Below the pieces are notes generated by a model, which saw only the letters and a program-made list of their open reading frames with translations, had not been told where the DNA came from and searched no databases. The position numbers and the translations under genes were made by a program. Positions 50,921-59,554 of a stretch of DNA of 64,000 nt are shown in pieces. The DNA is from Kineococcus mangrovi. Lineage in GTDB: Bacteria; Actinomycetota; Actinomycetes; Actinomycetales; Kineococcaceae. The first letter of the stretch is position 1. Every line of letters starts with the position of its first letter. The stretch covers positions 62,001-126,000 of the forward strand of contig NZ_JBGGTQ010000002.1 of assembly GCF_041320705.1 (NCBI RefSeq). The letters are read 5' to 3'.

Positions 50921-50948
50921 ACGCTACCCCCTCATATGTTCGCGCCAA
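50921..50948 (-). promoter_or_regulatory. Promoter of the GH35 gene
   Basis: Minus strand: -35 TTGGCG (50943-50948), 16-base spacer, -10 TAGCGT (50921-50926), then seven bases to GTG 50913. The -35 is embedded in the operator, so repressor binding would block polymerase. Confidence 0.7.
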
Positions 50949-50950
50949 CA
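50937..50950. promoter_or_regulatory. LacI-family operator O1
   Basis: TGTTCGCGCCAACA is a 14-bp palindrome with a central CG step (one mismatched pair), as LacI-family operators require. It shares TGTTnGCGCnAACA with the site at 52164-52177. Confidence 0.75.
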
Positions 50951-50967
50951 CGGCTCGCATCGTCCGA

Positions 50968-52023
50968 TCAGGTCCGCGGCGGTGCGGTGGAGGCCCGGAC
51001 GACGAGCTGCACGGGCACCCGGTGAGTCCGCGCCGGGACGGGTCCGCTGTGCTGGATCTGGTCGAGCAGCAGCGACACGCACAGCTCCCCGACCCCCTCG
51101 AAGTCCTGCCGCACGGTGGTCAGCGGGGGCCAGTAGTCCCCCGCCTCGGCGATGTCGTCGAAGCCCACCACGGACACGTCTCCCGGCACGTCGGCCCCGG
51201 CCTCGTGGAAGGCCCGCAGCACCCCGAGGGCCATCTGGTCGTTGGCGCTGAAGACGGCGCTCACCTCACCCGGCGGACGTTGGGCCAGGACCCGTCCGAT
51301 CCGGTACCCCGAGGCCGACGTCCAGTCCCCCACGTGCGCCGGGGGCGCGGGACGGCCGTGCGCGAGCAGGGTCGACTCCCACGAGCGCTGCCGCTCCCGG
51401 GCGGCCCGGGAGGTGCGGGGGCCGCCCACGTGGTGCACGGTCCGGTGCCCGAGCCGCAGCAGGTGCTCCACGGCCAGCGCGGCCCCGGCGGCCTGATCGG
51501 TGTCGACGTTCGGGTACCGTTGCGAGGCAACAGCATCCGTGACCACAAGGGGGACAGAGGGCGGGACGGAGAACACCGGTGAATCCAGCACCTCGGCCTC
51601 GATGATGATGAGCCCGTCGACGTCCTGGCCCGCGAGGTGGGCGATCCCGGCGTCCACACCCGTCGTGGTCGCCTCCCGCAGGCTGAGCAGGCTGATCGAG
51701 TAGCCCGCACGGGAGGCCGCGGTGGAGATCCCCGACAGGGAGCGGACGTCGCCGAGCCGCGAGACGGAGAACGTGAGGACCCCCAGGGCGCGCGATCGGC
51801 CGGTGGCCAGCGCACGGGCCGCCGCGTTCGGTCGGTAGCCCACCGCCCGCAGAGCCTCCAGGACGCGTTCGCGCGTCGCGGCGACGACGTTGCCGTGCCC
51901 GTTGACCACGCGCGAGACGGTCTGGGAGGACACCCCCGCGACCTTGGCCACGTCGGCCAGCGACGGGTTCCGCCGCGCGGTCGGCGTCGTCCGCAGCGCC
52001 TCGCCGGTCACTTCACCGGGCAT
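50968..52023 (-). CDS. LacI-family transcriptional repressor
   Basis: The 351-residue regulator has an N-terminal LacI helix-turn-helix and hinge helix (SLADVAKVAGVSSQTVSRVVNGHGNV...GYRPNAAARALATGRS, residues ~20-70) and a periplasmic-binding-protein-like sugar-sensing domain (VSAVFSANDQMALGVLRAFHEAG; DVSVVGFDDIAEAGDYWPPLTTVRQDFEGVG). ATG 52023 has GAGGAAGG upstream. It lies between the two TGTTnGCGCnAACA operators and so probably represses GH35 and the ABC operon until a galactoside-type inducer binds. Its own promoter (GTGACA-N16-TAGGCT at 52117-52144) does not overlap an operator. Confidence 0.93.
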   Translation of the reverse strand: MPGEVTGEALRTTPTARRNPSLADVAKVAGVSSQTVSRVVNGHGNVVAATRERVLEALRAVGYRPNAAARALATGRSRALGVLTFSVSRLGDVRSLSGISTAASRAGYSISLLSLREATTTGVDAGIAHLAGQDVDGLIIIEAEVLDSPVFSVPPSVPLVVTDAVASQRYPNVDTDQAAGAALAVEHLLRLGHRTVHHVGGPRTSRAARERQRSWESTLLAHGRPAPPAHVGDWTSASGYRIGRVLAQRPPGEVSAVFSANDQMALGVLRAFHEAGADVPGDVSVVGFDDIAEAGDYWPPLTTVRQDFEGVGELCVSLLLDQIQHSGPVPARTHRVPVQLVVRASTAPPRT

Positions 52024-52116
52024 GCCGGCCCCTTCCTCGACAGCCCCGTCGGTCCGGTGCGGACCCGCCCGCACCAGGGCGCACCGCGGGGCGCACCACG
52101 GGCCGGGGGCCCCGGC

Positions 52117-52144
52117 AGCCTAACGGTTCGGCGGCGGTTGTCAC
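52117..52144 (-). promoter_or_regulatory. Promoter of the LacI-family gene
   Basis: Minus strand: GTGACA (52139-52144), 16-base spacer, TAGGCT (52117-52122). The start would be about 90 bases before the ATG. The operator at 52164-52177 is about 20 bases upstream of this -35, so autoregulation could be weak. Confidence 0.6.
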
Positions 52145-52150
52145 CGGGGG

Positions 52151-52178
52151 TTGACGCCATCTCTGTTTGCGCTAACAT
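52151..52178 (+). promoter_or_regulatory. Promoter of the sugar ABC operon
   Basis: TTGACG (52151-52156), a 16-base spacer and TAACAT (52173-52178). The operator covers the spacer and most of the -10. Confidence 0.75.
52164..52177. promoter_or_regulatory. LacI-family operator O2
   Basis: TGTTTGCGCTAACA is a 14-bp CG-centred palindrome overlapping the -10 region of the ABC-operon promoter. It differs from O1 only at the two degenerate positions. Confidence 0.78.
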
Positions 52179-52282
52179 CGGCACCAGAGGTTCCGGCGTC
52201 GTCGCCGGTACCGACGAGGGCGGTCACCGCTGACCGTCCCGCCCTGCGCGCCGCTCGGCGCGCCGTCCCGAAGGAGCACGAC

Positions 52283-53557
52283 ATGGCGCCCACCTCCTCC
52301 CGGTTCTCCCGCCGGGCCCTGCTCACCGGCCTCGGTGCCGGAGCCACGACCCTCGCCCTCAGCGCCTGCGGCAGCAACGACGGCGGCACCGGGGGCGGCG
52401 GGAACGGCGGCACGTCGCTGTCGCAGTGGTACCACCAGTACGGCGAGGACGGCGTCCAGCAGGCGGTGACCGACTGGGCGAAGAACTACGGGGCTGCGGA
52501 CGTCAGGGTCGAGTGGACCCTCGGTGACTACGCCTCCAAGCTGTCCTCGCGCCTGTTGTCCGGCAGTGGTGTCGACGTGTTCGAGAACAACGGCATCGAC
52601 CCGGCGTCGGCGCGCAAGGGGCTCTACGCCGACATGAGCGACGTCATGGACCCGATCAAGGACCAGTACAGCGAGGTCGCCCTCAAGCCGGTGACCATCG
52701 ACGGCAAGATCTGGGGCATTCCCATGATCACCGACCCCCAGCTCCTGTGGTACCGGCCGAGCATGCTGGAGGAGGCCGGGGTCGCCGTGCCGACGACCTT
52801 CGACGAGCTCATGCAGGCCGGGATCGAGCTCACCGGCGGGAACCGGAAGGGGTTCTTCGTCGGCAACGACGGCGGGGCCGGGGTCTTCTCCCAGGCGATC
52901 GCCGTGGCCGCCGGCCCCGAGCTCCTCAACGACGACAACACCCAGGTGACCTTCGACACCCCCGACGTGGTGATGGGCCTGACGGCCCTGCAGAAGGCCT
53001 ACGGGGCGGGTGCCATGCTCACGGGTGCCCCCACCGACTTCTGGGACCCGACGACGTTCAACGCCGGTCTCGCGGCGATCACCTGGCAGGGCATGTGGGC
53101 TCTGCCGGCCATGAAGAAAGCTCTGGGGGACGACCTGGGCGTCATGGCCGTCCCACCGGTCGGCGGGTCGGGCAAGCAGGCCGTCCTGGTCTCGCAGTGG
53201 AACGAGCAGGTCGCGGCCAAGGCCTCGGACGTGGAGGCCGCCAAGGCGATGGCCAAGGCGCAGTGGGTCGACGACGCGGAGTTCCAGAAGACGTTCGCCG
53301 TCGGCTTCGGCTTCCACGTCCCGCCGAAGACGGCCACCGCGGAGGCGACCACGGAACTGCAGGACGGTCTGGCCAAGCAGGTCGTCGACCTCACGAACCA
53401 GTGGGGCTACACGGCCGGGCCGTACTGGGCCCCCGCGATGGGAACAGCGCTCACCGACGCCGCGACCCGCATGCTCACCAACGGCGCCGACGTGGCGAGC
53501 GAGCTGGCGGCCGCGCAGAAGACCTGCCAGCAGACCCTCGACTCGCTCGCGTCGTGA
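52283..53557 (+). CDS. Sugar ABC transporter substrate-binding lipoprotein
   Basis: The 424-residue family-1 extracellular solute-binding protein has a signal SRRALLTGLGAGATTLALSACG with lipobox Cys29 and an RR pair that may direct Tat export. After a Gly-rich linker it has SQWYHQYGEDGVQQAV, GVDVFENNG, WGIPMITDPQLLWYRPSMLEEAGV and ITWQGMWALP, typical of CUT1 binding proteins for oligosaccharides. AAGGAG precedes ATG 52283; the longer upstream frame has no ribosome-binding site. It is the first gene of an SBP-permease-permease operon under operator O2. Confidence 0.92.
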   Translation: MAPTSSRFSRRALLTGLGAGATTLALSACGSNDGGTGGGGNGGTSLSQWYHQYGEDGVQQAVTDWAKNYGAADVRVEWTLGDYASKLSSRLLSGSGVDVFENNGIDPASARKGLYADMSDVMDPIKDQYSEVALKPVTIDGKIWGIPMITDPQLLWYRPSMLEEAGVAVPTTFDELMQAGIELTGGNRKGFFVGNDGGAGVFSQAIAVAAGPELLNDDNTQVTFDTPDVVMGLTALQKAYGAGAMLTGAPTDFWDPTTFNAGLAAITWQGMWALPAMKKALGDDLGVMAVPPVGGSGKQAVLVSQWNEQVAAKASDVEAAKAMAKAQWVDDAEFQKTFAVGFGFHVPPKTATAEATTELQDGLAKQVVDLTNQWGYTAGPYWAPAMGTALTDAATRMLTNGADVASELAAAQKTCQQTLDSLAS

Positions 53558-54567
53558 GCAGCAGCACCGCGTCCGCGCCGGGACGGGGCGGCACATCGCC
53601 GGCCCCGTCCAGCACCCCCGCGTCCGCCACCGCGCCCCGGGCGGCGACCGTCAAGGGCAGCCGGCTGGCCTTCTGGGTGTTCGTCACCCCCTTCCTGGTC
53701 GGCCTCGTCCTGTTCACCGTGGTCCCGATCGTGTGGAGCACGGGCCTGAGCTTCTTCGAGGCGCGCGGGACCCTGACACCGACACGGTTCGTCGGGCTGG
53801 GGAACTACACCCACTTCCTCACCGACGACGCGTTCACGAACAGCCTCGGGACGTTCTTCGTCTACGCCCTGTTCATCGTCCCGGTGACGATGGCCGTCTC
53901 CCTCGGTCTCGCCGTCCTCGTGAACGGGCTGCCCCGGTTCCAGGCCTTCTACCGATCGGCGTTGTTCCTGCCGGTGGCGTGCTCCTACGTCGTCGGGTCA
54001 CTGGTCTGGAAGCTCGCCCTCTTCTCCGGCCTGCCCTCGGGGGTGGCGAACAGCGCCCTCGGCGTGTTCGGCATCCCCCCGGTGTCCTGGCTCGGCAGCT
54101 CTCCCTACTGGTGGATCGTGCTCATCAGCGTCCGCCTGTGGTTGCAGGTCGGGTTCTACGTGGTCCTGTTCCTGGCCGGGCTGCAGCGCATCCCACCGGT
54201 CCTGTACGAGGCGGCGATGTTGGACGGCATCTCCGCCGGGTTCCGCCGGTTCCGGTACATCACGTGGCCCCAGCTGCGGCCCACCGTCGCAGCGGTCCTG
54301 CTGCTCCTGCTCGTCGCCGCCTTCCAGGCCTTCGACGAGTTCCTCAACCTCGTGCCGACCAACCCGTCGACGCGTCCGCCGCTGGTCTACCTCTACAACG
54401 TGGCTCTGGGCGCCCAGCGCGACTTCGGTCTCGGGTCGGCCGGCGCACTCATCCTCACCACGATCATGGTGGTGGTGGCACTGCTGCAGACCAGGTTCTT
54501 CGGGTTCTCCGCCGCGGAGGACCGGAACGGGACGTCCCGCCGGCGTCGGGGAGGGGTGCAGGCGTGA
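53554..54567 (+). CDS. Sugar ABC transporter permease (MalF type)
   Basis: The 337-residue permease has a Ser/Pro/Ala-rich cytoplasmic start and six membrane helices from residue ~38. The ATPase-contact EAA loop EAAMLDGISAGFRRFRYITWPQL lies near residue 225. GTG 53554 overlaps the binding-protein stop (GTGA). No ATPase gene is in this operon; actinobacterial CUT1 systems often share one MsiK-type ATPase encoded elsewhere. Confidence 0.92.
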   Translation: MSSSTASAPGRGGTSPAPSSTPASATAPRAATVKGSRLAFWVFVTPFLVGLVLFTVVPIVWSTGLSFFEARGTLTPTRFVGLGNYTHFLTDDAFTNSLGTFFVYALFIVPVTMAVSLGLAVLVNGLPRFQAFYRSALFLPVACSYVVGSLVWKLALFSGLPSGVANSALGVFGIPPVSWLGSSPYWWIVLISVRLWLQVGFYVVLFLAGLQRIPPVLYEAAMLDGISAGFRRFRYITWPQLRPTVAAVLLLLLVAAFQAFDEFLNLVPTNPSTRPPLVYLYNVALGAQRDFGLGSAGALILTTIMVVVALLQTRFFGFSAAEDRNGTSRRRRGGVQA

Positions 54568-55451
54568 GCACCGCGCAACTGAGCCGCACGGCTCCCCGAG
54601 CCGCCGGGACGGGGCGGCGACAGGCCGCCCGCACCGGTGCGAACGCCGCCCGCTACGCCGCCGTCACGCTCGTGGCCCTGCTGTTCCTGCTGCCCTTCTA
54701 CCTCATGGTGAAGACCGCGGTGTCCCCCACCACCGACATCGCCGGGCAGACCTTCGTCCTGTGGCCCTCGGACCCCGACTGGTCGTCGTTCTCCCGGGTG
54801 CTGCAGGACCCGACGTTCCCGCGGGCCCTGCTCAACTCCGCGGTCATGGCGGTCGTGCTGACCGGGGGGCAGATCGCCCTGGCCGCGATGGCCGGCTACG
54901 CCATGGCGCGCATCCCGAACCGGGCCGCCAGGCCGCTGTTCTCGGCCACGATCGTGGTCCTGCTGATCCCGGCCGCGACGACGTTCCTGCCGAACTTCCT
55001 CATCGTGGCGCGACTGGGCTGGGTGGACTCGTTGCGCGGTCTGATCATCCCGGGACTGTTCAGCGCCTTCAACGTCTTCCTGTTCCGCCAGTTCTTCCTC
55101 AACTTCCCCAGGGAGCTCGAAGAAGCCGGGCGCCTGGACGGGTTGGGCTACTTCGGGGTCTTCCGGCGCATCGTCGTCCCGAACACCCTCGCGTTCGCGT
55201 CGGCGCTCACGGTCCTGGGGTTCGTCGGTTCCTGGAACGCCTTCCTGTGGCCGCTCGTCGTCGCCGGTGGCGGGTCGGGCGCGGTGACGGTGCAGGTGTA
55301 CCTGTCCTCGTTCCTCACGGCCCAGACGTTCGACTACTCCGGGTTGTTCGCGGCCGCCCTGCTCTCGCTGGTCCCCGTGCTGCTCGTGTTCCTCGTGCTC
55401 CAGCGCTGGCTCGTGCGCGGCGTGGCCGAGACCGGGATGGGCGGCGGCTGA
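54564..55451 (+). CDS. Sugar ABC transporter permease (MalG type)
   Basis: The 295-residue permease has six membrane helices. The EAA loop is EEAGRLDGLGYFGVFRRIVVP, and GFVGSWNAFLWPLVVAGGGSGAVTVQVYLSSF is the conserved MalG-family C-terminal part. GTG 54564 overlaps the previous stop. The last 118 bases are overlapped on the other strand by the run-on tail of a GNAT gene. Confidence 0.92.
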   Translation: MSTAQLSRTAPRAAGTGRRQAARTGANAARYAAVTLVALLFLLPFYLMVKTAVSPTTDIAGQTFVLWPSDPDWSSFSRVLQDPTFPRALLNSAVMAVVLTGGQIALAAMAGYAMARIPNRAARPLFSATIVVLLIPAATTFLPNFLIVARLGWVDSLRGLIIPGLFSAFNVFLFRQFFLNFPRELEEAGRLDGLGYFGVFRRIVVPNTLAFASALTVLGFVGSWNAFLWPLVVAGGGSGAVTVQVYLSSFLTAQTFDYSGLFAAALLSLVPVLLVFLVLQRWLVRGVAETGMGGG

Positions 55452-55969
55452 GCCCGCACCCTCCCCGGTCGCAGGTCCTTCGTGAAGGGCAGGGGCCCGA
55501 TCGTCTCGGAGTCGGTGACCACGTCGAAGAGGGGACGGAACCCCGTCCGCAGGTAGAGCTCGCGGGCCTCCGGCTGCCGCGGACCGGTCGTGAGGAACAA
55601 CCGCTCGTAGCCCGCCGCGACGGCCCGCCGCTCCAGTTCGGCGAGCACCTGCCGGGCCAGTCCCCGTCGCCGGTGCGCCGGGTGGGTCCAGATGCGCTTG
55701 AGTTCAGCCGTGCCCACGTCGTACCGGCGGTAGGCGCCCCCGGCGACGGGGGCGCCGTCCTCCAGCAGCAGCAGGAGGACCCCGCCGGGGTCCGCGAACT
55801 GCTCCGCCGGGTGGCGCAGCAGCTCCTCGCGGACCTGGTCGGGCGTCGCGCCGTAGCGGGTCGCGTACTCGCGGGCGAGGTCCTCGAACAGCGGTCGGGC
55901 CAGCGGGTCGTCGACCGCCACGGACCGCACGACGAGGCTGCCGGCCCCGGTGGCCCAGCCGGCGCTCAC
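55334..55969 (-). CDS. GNAT-family N-acetyltransferase with antisense run-on tail
   Basis: The 211-residue frame has a normal GNAT core in residues ~11-166. ELKRIWTHPAHRRRGLARQVLAELERRA is the acetyl-CoA-binding motif A (R/Q-x-x-G-x-G/A), and YERLFLTTGPRQPEARELYLRTGFRPL is motif B. The core ends at PFTKDL. About 45 further residues are simply the antisense of the convergent permease gene, so the ancestral stop seems lost. The GTG start overlaps the ABC-ATPase stop (GTGA), making it the last gene of the SAM-riboswitch operon. It may acetylate an amine released from the imported compound; that is inference. Confidence 0.82.
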   Translation of the reverse strand: MSAGWATGAGSLVVRSVAVDDPLARPLFEDLAREYATRYGATPDQVREELLRHPAEQFADPGGVLLLLLEDGAPVAGGAYRRYDVGTAELKRIWTHPAHRRRGLARQVLAELERRAVAAGYERLFLTTGPRQPEARELYLRTGFRPLFDVVTDSETIGPLPFTKDLRPGRVRAQPPPIPVSATPRTSQRWSTRNTSSTGTSESRAAANNPE

Positions 55970-57624
55970 CGGACGTCCTCGAGCGCACGCCGCCCGGGCA
56001 CCGCGTCGAGGAGTTCAGCCGTGTACGAGTGCTGCGGACGCTCGAACACCTCCTGCACCGGTCCGAACTCCACCAGCTCCCCGTTCCGCACGACCCCCAC
56101 CTCGTCGCTGATTTGGCGCACCACGGCCAGGTCGTGGGAGATGAAGAGGTAGGCCAGGCCGTGGTCGGACTGGAGCTGCACGAGCAGCTCCAGGATCTGC
56201 GCCTGCACCGACACGTCGAGCGCCGAGACCGGTTCGTCGCACACGACGACGTCGGGGTCGAGCGCGAGAGCCCGGGCGATGGCGACGCGCTGGCGCTGCC
56301 CCCCGGACAGTTCCGCCGGCCGGCGCTCGGCCAGCTCGGTGGGCAGGCGCACCTGGTCCAGCAGCTCCAGGACCCGCGTCCGGCGCGACCGGCGGTCGCC
56401 GACCGCGAAGGCGCGCAACGGTTCCGCGACCGTCTCCCCCACCGGCAGGCGCGGGTCCAGGGACGCGTAGGGGTTCTGGTAGACGAACTGCAACCGGCGA
56501 CGCAGCGCACGCCAGGCGGAACCGCGCAGCAGACCCGTGTCCTGGCCGTCGAGGAGGACCCGACCCGACGTCGGGCGTTCCAGGCCGAGGACGAGCCGGG
56601 CCGTGGTGGTCTTGCCCGATCCCGACTCCCCCACCAGCCCGACCGTGCGGCCCCGGTCGAGGTCGAAGCTGACGTCGGACACGGCCCGGTGCACCCGGCC
56701 GCGGCCGGGGAGGGGGAACTCCTTGACCAGCGACCGCACCTGCAGCAGGGGTGTCCCGGCCCGCGGTCCCGGGGTCCGGGCCGGGGCGTCCCCGCCTCCC
56801 GCGGGCCGCACGCCCGCCTGCAGCCGGGTGGTCGCGAAGCTGGGCGCAGCCGCCAGGAGGGAGGCCGTGTACGCGTGCCGGGGTCGGGTCAGGACCTGCG
56901 GGGTCGTCCCCGTCTCGACGACCTCGCCCTGGGACATCACGACCACGCGCGAGGCCCGGTCCGCCGCGACCGCCAGGTCGTGGGTGATGAACAGGACGGC
57001 TGTGCCCGCCTCGCGGGTGAGCTGCGCCAGGTGGTCCAGGACCGTGCGCTGGACGGTGACGTCCAGGGCGCTCGTCGGTTCGTCGGCCACGAGCAACCGG
57101 GGGCCGGCGGCGAGCCCCACGGCGATGAGGACGCGCTGGCGCATCCCGCCGGACAGCTGCGTGGGGTACTGCCGTGCGCGCACCGCGGCGTCCGGCAGGC
57201 CCGCCGCCGTGAGCAGGTCCACCGCCCGTCGGCGCGCGTCGGCGCCCCGGGCCAGCCCGTGGATCCGCAACACCTCGGCCACCTGGTCCCCGACGCGCGT
57301 GACGGGGTTGAGGGACAGCGTCGGGTCCTGCGGGACCAGGCCGATCCGGGCCCCGCGCACGGACCGCCAGGCCCGTTCGCCCAGACCCACGAGTTCCTCG
57401 CCCTCGAAGCGCACCGAGCCGGCGTCGACCGCACCACCCGGGGGGAGCAGACCCACCACGGCGTGCGCCGTCGTGCTCTTGCCCGAGCCGGACTCGCCGA
57501 CGACCGCGACGACCTCCCCGGGGTGCACGTCGAGCGACACCCCGTGCAGGACCTCGCGGCGCCCGCCGCGGCCGGAGTAGGACACCCGCAGGTCCTGGAC
57601 GCTCAGCAGCGGTTCGGTGCTCAC
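55966..57624 (-). CDS. Double-domain peptide-type ABC transporter ATPase (DppD-DppF fusion)
   Basis: The 552-residue protein has two complete nucleotide-binding domains: Walker A GESGSGKS at 43-50 and 332-339, signature LSGGMRQRV near 157 and LSGGQRQRV in the second half, and Walker B LLVADEPTSALD and VVVCDEPVSALD. Each half belongs to the oligopeptide/nickel subfamily (the first half DppD-like, the second DppF-like). GTG 57624 overlaps the permease stop. The SAM riboswitch upstream points to methionine or a sulfur compound as cargo rather than nickel or general peptides. Confidence 0.93.
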   Translation of the reverse strand: MSTEPLLSVQDLRVSYSGRGGRREVLHGVSLDVHPGEVVAVVGESGSGKSTTAHAVVGLLPPGGAVDAGSVRFEGEELVGLGERAWRSVRGARIGLVPQDPTLSLNPVTRVGDQVAEVLRIHGLARGADARRRAVDLLTAAGLPDAAVRARQYPTQLSGGMRQRVLIAVGLAAGPRLLVADEPTSALDVTVQRTVLDHLAQLTREAGTAVLFITHDLAVAADRASRVVVMSQGEVVETGTTPQVLTRPRHAYTASLLAAAPSFATTRLQAGVRPAGGGDAPARTPGPRAGTPLLQVRSLVKEFPLPGRGRVHRAVSDVSFDLDRGRTVGLVGESGSGKTTTARLVLGLERPTSGRVLLDGQDTGLLRGSAWRALRRRLQFVYQNPYASLDPRLPVGETVAEPLRAFAVGDRRSRRTRVLELLDQVRLPTELAERRPAELSGGQRQRVAIARALALDPDVVVCDEPVSALDVSVQAQILELLVQLQSDHGLAYLFISHDLAVVRQISDEVGVVRNGELVEFGPVQEVFERPQHSYTAELLDAVPGRRALEDVR

Positions 57625-58532
57625 GCCGTTCCCCTCTCCAGCGCCCGGGCGATCCGGTGGGTGGACAGCACGACCGCCACCACCACCAGCCCGGGCAGGG
57701 TCGTCAGCCACCAGGCGGTGGCGAGGTAGTCGCGGCCGCCGGAGACCAGTGCCCCCCACTCCGGGGCCGGCGGCGGGGAGCCGAACCCGAGGAAGCTCAA
57801 CGCCGACACCGACAGCACCGCGACGCCGAACTCCAGCGCCGACAACGCCAGGACGGGTCCGGCGGCGTTGGGCAGCACGTGCCGGAAGAGCACCCCCGTC
57901 GTCCGGACCCCGCCGGCGCGGGCGGCCTCGACGTACGGCGAGGCGCTGACCTTCAGCACCTCCGAGCGCATGACGCGGGCGAAGTTCGCGACGGTGCCGA
58001 TGCCGACCGCGACCGCCACCTGCACGGTGCCGAACCCGAGCGCGGTGATGAGCGCCATCGACAGCAGCAGCGACGGGATGGACAGCAGCACGTCGACGAC
58101 CCGCATGAGGACGTCGTCCACCATCCCGCGCAGGAACCCGGCGACGAGCCCGACGAGGGTTCCCGCGACCAGACCGATGAGCACGGCGAGCACGGTGGCC
58201 TGCAACGTCAACCGGGCTCCGTGCACGACCCGCGCGAACAGGTCTCGGCCGAGGTGGTCGGTGCCGAAGACGTGCGCCGCCGACGGTCCCTGGAGCCGGT
58301 CGGCCGGGACGCCCTGCGCCGGGTCCTGACCGGTGACCAGGGAGGGCGCCACCGCCCAGGCGAGGACGAGGAGCAGGACGAACCCCGCCAGCACGAGGTC
58401 GGGGTGCCGGAGCCAGGCGGGCAGCGGGCCGCGCGGCGCCCCCGCCGCGCGGTAGCGGGTCCCGATGTCCAGCACGTCGAGCACGTCCTCGGGGTCCCCC
58501 CGGTCCAAGGTCCGGGCAGGGGTGCGGCTCAC
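57621..58532 (-). CDS. ABC transporter permease (DppC type)
   Basis: The 303-residue permease has a cytoplasmic N-terminus and then HVFGTDHLGRDLFARVVHGARLTL, the conserved OppC/DppC motif. Six helices and an EAA-like loop (YVEAARAGGVRTTGVLFRHVLPN) follow. GTG 58532 has GGGAGG upstream and overlaps the stop of the first permease. Confidence 0.93.
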   Translation of the reverse strand: MSRTPARTLDRGDPEDVLDVLDIGTRYRAAGAPRGPLPAWLRHPDLVLAGFVLLLVLAWAVAPSLVTGQDPAQGVPADRLQGPSAAHVFGTDHLGRDLFARVVHGARLTLQATVLAVLIGLVAGTLVGLVAGFLRGMVDDVLMRVVDVLLSIPSLLLSMALITALGFGTVQVAVAVGIGTVANFARVMRSEVLKVSASPYVEAARAGGVRTTGVLFRHVLPNAAGPVLALSALEFGVAVLSVSALSFLGFGSPPPAPEWGALVSGGRDYLATAWWLTTLPGLVVVAVVLSTHRIARALERGTA

Positions 58533-59554
58533 GCGGCACCTCCCACCAGGACGCGTCCGCCACCGCTGCGGGTGCGCCGTCGCGAGGCGCCGGCCCCGAC
58601 GACGCGCAGACGCGGGTCCACCCAGGGGAGCAGCAGGTCGACGACGAGGTTCGTGACCACGAAGACGGTCGCCGCGAGCAGCACGAGACCCTGCACCAGC
58701 GGGATGTCCTGCCCCTTCACCGCGGTCACCGTGAGCCGTCCGACGCCCACCCGCGAGAAGACCGTCTCGACGACCACGGCACCCGCCAGCAGGTTCCCGA
58801 CGATGATCCCGCCCAGCGTGAGGGTCGGGATCGCGGCGTTGCGCAGCGCGTGCCGCAGGTGCACGCGGGAGCGGGAAGCACCCTTGGCGCGGGCGGTCTC
58901 GACGTACGGTTCGGCCAGGGCCGTCCGCAGGCTGCGGGCCAGCACCTGGGCGATGGACGCCGACACCGGGACCGCCAGCGTCACCGCCGGCAGGACGAGG
59001 CTCGCGGGGCCCTCGTCGCCCAGGGCCGGGAAGACCGGCAGTCGGAACGAGAACGCCTGGACCAGCAGCAGTCCCACCCAGAACGTGGGCAGCGAGACCC
59101 CCAGCGGGGGCAGGGCCTGCAGCGACGTGCGCAGCCAGGACCGGTGGACGGCGGTGGAGGCCAGGGCGATCCCCACCCCGAGGACCAGGGCGAGCAGGAA
59201 CGACGACGCCGCGAGGACCGACGTCTGCGGCACCGCGCCGCGGATGAGCGTCGTCACGGGGGCACCGTTCTGGATGGAGTTCCCGAGGTCCAGGTGCAGC
59301 GTCCGCCACAGCGCGTGCGCGTACTGCACGGGCAGCGGGTCGTCGAGGCCGTGCTCGGCCCGCAGGGCCGCGACCTGCGCGGGGTCGGCCGTCGACTGCT
59401 CCCCGCCCTGCCCGCCGGCCAGCATGATCGAGACCGGGTCGCTGGGCAGCAGGTAGAGGATGACGAACGTCACCGTGAACGCGGCCCACAGCACCAGGAC
59501 GGCCTGGCCGAGCCGGCGGACGACGTACCCCGCGCGACCGCCACCGGCCGTCAC
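58529..59554 (-). CDS. ABC transporter permease (DppB type)
   Basis: The 341-residue permease begins YVVRRLGQAVLVLWAAFTVTFVILYLLPSDP, the hallmark of DppB/OppB. It has HGLDDPLPVQYAHALWRTLHLDLGNS and the EAA loop YVETARAKGASRSRVHLRHALRNA. The GTG start overlaps the TGA of the binding-protein gene. Confidence 0.93.
   Translation of the reverse strand: MTAGGGRAGYVVRRLGQAVLVLWAAFTVTFVILYLLPSDPVSIMLAGGQGGEQSTADPAQVAALRAEHGLDDPLPVQYAHALWRTLHLDLGNSIQNGAPVTTLIRGAVPQTSVLAASSFLLALVLGVGIALASTAVHRSWLRTSLQALPPLGVSLPTFWVGLLLVQAFSFRLPVFPALGDEGPASLVLPAVTLAVPVSASIAQVLARSLRTALAEPYVETARAKGASRSRVHLRHALRNAAIPTLTLGGIIVGNLLAGAVVVETVFSRVGVGRLTVTAVKGQDIPLVQGLVLLAATVFVVTNLVVDLLLPWVDPRLRVVGAGASRRRTRSGGGRVLVGGAA

Noticed and set aside
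52151-52282. Longer start for the sugar-binding protein
   Set aside because: It would begin inside the promoter and operator and lacks a ribosome-binding site. ATG 52283 has AAGGAG and a proper lipoprotein signal.
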